From Candidatus Solibacter sp. (GTDB lineage: Bacteria > Acidobacteriota > Terriglobia > Bryobacterales > Bryobacteraceae), in NCBI GenBank assembly GCA_017883345.1, contig JADGNT010000266.1, positions 1-6,900 of the forward strand: 6,900 nt of DNA, read 5' to 3'. This document shows positions 3,750-6,900 of the stretch, in pieces. The position numbers and the translations under genes were made by a program. Each line of letters starts with the position of its first letter. The stretch's first letter is position 1. The notes beneath the pieces are model-generated. The model worked only from the letters and a program-made list of their open reading frames with translations, did not search any database and had not been told where the DNA came from.

Positions 3750-6077
3750 CTAGCTCCGCATGCGCAGCAGGAGGTAGGCGCCGGCGAGGGCGAAGACCAC
3801 GTCGGGGCCCCAGGCGGCCGTCACCGGGCCCAACTGGCCGGCGTCGCCCAACTTCTCGAATAACTGGCCGATGCCGAGATAGCCGACCGCGATGCCGATG
3901 CTCAGGCCCACCCCCGCCATGGCGCCGCGATTGCCCACCAGGAAGCCGAACGGGATGGCGATCATGGCCATCATCATCACGAACAGCGGCACCGCGAACT
4001 TGCGGTAGAGGCGCACTTGCAGCTTCACCGTGCCTTCGAAGCCGCTCTGCTGCAAGTCCTTGATGTAGCGATCGAGCTGCAGGAAGTTCATCTGTTGATC
4101 CTTTAGCGCTTCCTTCAGAAAATAGTCCGGCGGCTCGGTCAATTGGGGGAACGTGGTGGCTTGAAACGCGATGTAATCGTGGCAGAACGCGCCCTCGTAT
4201 TTGCAGTTCCAACCGTCCTCGAAAACCCAGGTCTTGAGCGGGACGCTCCAGTGAGCCCGGCGGGCGTAGATCTGGCGCTCGAGGCGGAAGGTCTTCGGCT
4301 CCAGTTCGAAGACGCTGGTCTCGATCATCGAGCTCTCTTCGCCGGAGGTATCGAAGTATTTGTAGTTAAAGATGCGCGAAGAGTTAAAGCCCATGATCCA
4401 CTTACGGTCCGGCCTGAGGTAAGTCTGGGTGGCGCGGCCCTTGATCTCGTCGCGCAGCGCGTCCTGTTTACGGTTGGCGTTGGCCACGTAGTAGAAATCG
4501 AAAGCGAACAATCCGCCGCTCAACAGCGTGCTGCCAATCAGGATGGGCGCCGCCAGGCGGAACAAACTTACGCCGCACGCCTTGAACGCGATGATCTCGT
4601 TCTGCTTGCTCATCACGCCGAAAGCCGCCAGCACCGCCACCAATACGCTGGGGGGCAGCAAGTCATAGATTAACTGCGGCGACAGGAAAAAGAGGTAGGT
4701 GAACATCTTCCACAGCGAGATGTTGTTGCGCAGCATGTCGCCGATCAGTTCGAAGAAGTTGAAGATCAGCACCAGCGACAGAAAACTGGCAAGCATCAGC
4801 ACCAGGTAGGTGAGGAAGGCCGACAGGATGTAGGTATCCACCAACTGCGGCAAGAGGGGCAGCCGCCAGGCGGCGAGACCCGAGCCGTTCGTGCCCATGC
4901 CGCGGGTCTTCAACGCCTTGAAGAAGTCCGCCACCCGCGCGCGCAGGTCGCCGAAGAAATCGCTATCGCCCGGCTTTTCCAGGCGCGCCAGAAAAATCAG
5001 CCCCGCCACGAAGAACACCGCGTTGGGCAGCCACAGCGCCACCGGCACGGAGAGCGTCTTCTGGCGCGCCAGTCCGAGGAGGGAGACAAACGCCAGGTAA
5101 TAGCAGAAGAAGGCCACGAAGATGGCGGTGACGTAGCCGGAGGCGCGTCCGCCCTTGCGCGTGGCGATGCCCAGCGGAATCCCCACCATGGCCAGCATCA
5201 GGCACGCCACCGGCAGGGCGAAGCGGCGGTGGAGTTCGATCTGGTACTCGATCCAGTCCGGTTTGCCGCGCGGGTACGCCATCAACTGGCTGGTGCCCAT
5301 GCCGACGGAGCGCAACGGGGTCCAGGAGGGCGGGGAGGCATCCAGCGCCTGCTGGCCGGTGGGCGCCACGGTATCCTGCGCCACCTGATCCTTGCTCATC
5401 TCGTGGGTGGAATAATTGCGCAGCGAGAGCTGGATGCGATTGTTCTTGAAATCCGGGACGGCGATGGCTTCCTCCGCCACGGTAATCATCGGCCCCTGTG
5501 CCTTGTCGCGCATCCCGCTGGCCCGCTTCTCGGGCGGCGCGACGTCGGCGACGAAAATCTGGCGCCACACGCCCTGGCGGACGTCGCGCACGTAGAGAAT
5601 CGTGTTGGGAAAATTCTCCACGAACACACGGGGTGTCACATCGGCGCTGAGTTGCGTGGCCTCCAGTTGGTTTTTGATGTCGGTGTATTTGTGGATGGAA
5701 TACGGCGTGAGGCGCAAGGTGGCCAGCGCCGCGACGCCCGTGCCCAGGGCGGCGAAGAGCAGCACCGGGGCGATCACTTTGCGGCTGGAAACGCCGGCCG
5801 CGCGCATCGCCGTGATTTCCCCATCCGCCGCCAGCCGGCCCAGCCCGATCAGGATGCCCACCAGCACGCCGAACGGAATGGTGAACGGCAGCACGCCGGG
5901 AATGGCCAGAGCGAACAACTGGAGCACCAGGCGGGTATTGGCCGTGGTGCTCTTCACCAGCAGCTCGAAGATCGGGTCCACCTGGCGCAGGTAGAGAATG
6001 AACGTGGCGAGCAGCGTGCCCAGCAGCGCGCTCGAGAAGATCTCGCGAAAAATGTACCGGCCCAGCAGCCGCAGCAC
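3750..6077 (-). CDS. lptFG: Fused LptF-LptG lipopolysaccharide export permease (two YjgP/YjgQ domains)
   Basis: In Gram-negative bacteria LptF and LptG form the membrane part of LptB2FG, the ABC transporter that extracts lipopolysaccharide from the inner membrane and passes it to LptC. Each family protein has about 360 residues, six membrane helices and a periplasmic beta-jellyroll. This 775-residue product contains the plan twice. Repeat 1 (1-365) has the coupling-helix motif GEITAMRAAGVSS (86-98, E87), a jellyroll at about 130-275 and ELHRRFALPVACLMLAMVGIPLGI (281-304). Repeat 2 (410-775) has NEIIAFKACGVSL (493-505, E494), a jellyroll at about 535-685 and VRLYRKFAVPLFVMMMAMIAIPFGF (688-712). 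A polar linker (about 366-410, bases 4850-4980) joins them. The GTG start at 6077 is preceded by AAGGGATAGG, which overlaps the stop region of the upstream TldD-like gene; the intergenic gap is 10 nt. One frame is continuous, so this is a genuine fusion. No ATPase (LptB) gene is in view. Confidence 0.92.
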   Translation of the reverse strand: MLRLLGRYIFREIFSSALLGTLLATFILYLRQVDPIFELLVKSTTANTRLVLQLFALAIPGVLPFTIPFGVLVGILIGLGRLAADGEITAMRAAGVSSRKVIAPVLLFAALGTGVAALATLRLTPYSIHKYTDIKNQLEATQLSADVTPRVFVENFPNTILYVRDVRQGVWRQIFVADVAPPEKRASGMRDKAQGPMITVAEEAIAVPDFKNNRIQLSLRNYSTHEMSKDQVAQDTVAPTGQQALDASPPSWTPLRSVGMGTSQLMAYPRGKPDWIEYQIELHRRFALPVACLMLAMVGIPLGIATRKGGRASGYVTAIFVAFFCYYLAFVSLLGLARQKTLSVPVALWLPNAVFFVAGLIFLARLEKPGDSDFFGDLRARVADFFKALKTRGMGTNGSGLAAWRLPLLPQLVDTYILSAFLTYLVLMLASFLSLVLIFNFFELIGDMLRNNISLWKMFTYLFFLSPQLIYDLLPPSVLVAVLAAFGVMSKQNEIIAFKACGVSLFRLAAPILIGSTLLSGGLFAFDFYYVANANRKQDALRDEIKGRATQTYLRPDRKWIMGFNSSRIFNYKYFDTSGEESSMIETSVFELEPKTFRLERQIYARRAHWSVPLKTWVFEDGWNCKYEGAFCHDYIAFQATTFPQLTEPPDYFLKEALKDQQMNFLQLDRYIKDLQQSGFEGTVKLQVRLYRKFAVPLFVMMMAMIAIPFGFLVGNRGAMAGVGLSIGIAVGYLGIGQLFEKLGDAGQLGPVTAAWGPDVVFALAGAYLLLRMRS

Positions 6078-6087
6078 AACCTATCCC

Positions 6088-6900
6088 TTACCGCGTCATG
6101 TCCGGCGCGGAAACCACCGGCAACTTCGGCAGTTCTTCTTCCGCCGGATGCAATTCCAGGTCGTCGATCAGGATCGAGGGGGCCACCACGCAGGTCTCCG
6201 CCGTGTAGCTGCCGCCGCCGATCAGCGCAAACGGCGCGGAATTGTTCTGGTACTCGAAGGCCGCGCTATCGTCGCCGGCCGCCAGGATGTCCTTGAGCGA
6301 TCGCACATTGAATCCGCGGAAGCGCATGCCGCGCACCAGTTCCTCGTGCCCATCCACATAAATCTTATAGACCAGGATCGGCATGCTCACCGGCCGGCCG
6401 CCCGGCTGGGCCGCGATCAGGCGGCGCACTTCATCCATACCGCCCGACGAAGGGAAATCCATCTTGCGCACGATGATGCCGTACGGCTTGTTGCGCGTGC
6501 GGCACAGCTCGATCAGTTTCTTCTTCAACTCGGCAACCGTCACCGGGTCGCTGGTGCTGACGAACAGGTTGCCGATGCCGGCCGCGCTGGCTCCGTAGCT
6601 GCCGGGCAGGCGCGCGCGCCCGTTAGAGCCTTCGTAGCCGCGGACCGGCTGCCGCGTCAGCAGGTAGTTCTTCAGCACGCCCTTTTCGATCAGGCGGAGC
6701 GGCTTCGGCGCCACGCCTTCGCGGTCCACCGCGTAGCTGCCGAACAGGGGACGGCCGCGCCATTCCTTCTGCGTGGGGTCATCCACCACGTCGAAGGTAT
6801 CGGGCAGCACGCGCGCCCCCATGCGTCCATCCAACTCGCTGTTCTGCGCCCCGCCGCGGCCGCCATCGCCCACCGGGCGCCGCGTGAGGGCGAGATTCCG
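6088..6900 (-). CDS. TldD/PmbA-family metallopeptidase-related protein, C-terminal part (5' end outside window)
   Basis: The frame stays open to the right edge and shows the last 270 residues. TldD/PmbA proteins process peptides and microcins as zinc peptidases. Visible family landmarks are SELDGRMGARVLPDTFDVVDDPT, then GSYAVDREGVAPKPLRLIEKGVLKNYLLTR, which matches the family's 'DDEGVPAxxTxLIExGVLKxYL' core, SNGRAR, GNLFVSTSD, and a late GMRFRGFNVRSLKDI segment. A cysteine near the end (TAETCVVAP, codon at 6190-6192) lies where E. coli TldD has its third zinc ligand. The HExxxH motif would be further upstream, outside the window, so catalytic competence cannot be judged. The GTG at 6873 is internal, not the start, since nine codons of matching frame precede it. 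It lies 10 nt upstream of lptFG on the same strand and is probably cotranscribed with it. Confidence 0.85.
   Translation of the reverse strand, partial: RNLALTRRPVGDGGRGGAQNSELDGRMGARVLPDTFDVVDDPTQKEWRGRPLFGSYAVDREGVAPKPLRLIEKGVLKNYLLTRQPVRGYEGSNGRARLPGSYGASAAGIGNLFVSTSDPVTVAELKKKLIELCRTRNKPYGIIVRKMDFPSSGGMDEVRRLIAAQPGGRPVSMPILVYKIYVDGHEELVRGMRFRGFNVRSLKDILAAGDDSAAFEYQNNSAPFALIGGGSYTAETCVVAPSILIDDLELHPAEEELPKLPVVSAPDMTR

Noticed and set aside
5229..6296. Long plus-strand open frame (355 codons) opposite lptFG and the TldD-like gene
   Set aside because: It spans two genes with clear family identity on the other strand, is rich in Arg/His/Gln/Ala in a low-complexity way, and shows no motif. 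It is a high-GC antisense shadow.
6871..6873. GTG at 6873 as the start of the TldD-like gene
   Set aside because: The reading frame continues upstream to the window edge, and the visible part is only the C-terminal portion of the family.

Overview
The window is GC-rich, tightly packed bacterial chromosome. The gene content suggests a member of the Acidobacteriota, possibly a Solibacter/Bryobacter-like soil bacterium. The hints are a single-chain LptF-LptG fusion, a TldD-related peptidase next to it, and a PafA-like phosphatase homologue with a Tat-like N-terminus. This assignment is inference from gene style and was not tested by a search.

Layout. Bases 1-68 (minus) hold the first 22 codons of a protein resembling the start of a RodZ-type helix-turn-helix domain. 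A 117-bp divergent spacer with a plausible sigma70 promoter follows. On the plus strand, 186-1661 encodes an alkaline-phosphatase-superfamily protein whose fold motifs are kept but whose catalytic residues are almost all replaced. Its stop codon overlaps the start of a class 1 (PyrD-B-like) dihydroorotate dehydrogenase gene (1658-2572). A 200-bp spacer (2573-2772) is rich in inverted repeats: a 9-bp hairpin, an 83-nt nested stem structure, and a palindromic operator candidate. Next comes a HigB/HigA-type toxin-antitoxin pair (2773-3132 and 3137-3745), with an antitoxin about twice the usual length. On the minus strand, a fused LptF-LptG lipopolysaccharide-export permease (6077-3750) lies 10 nt downstream of the C-terminal part of a TldD/PmbA-family peptidase gene that enters from the right edge (6900-6088).

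How the genes work together. The pseudophosphatase-pyrD pair looks translationally coupled, and the TldD-LptFG pair looks like a second operon running towards it. The toxin-antitoxin cassette, which reads less GC-rich than its neighbours, sits between these convergent operons and ends only 4 nt from the lptFG stop, as expected of a module inserted at a tolerated site.

The best leads are the apparently metal-ligand-less phosphatase homologue coupled to pyrD, the structured element between pyrD and the toxin gene, and the undescribed C-terminal half of the antitoxin. I did not find a clear new defence or biosynthetic system.
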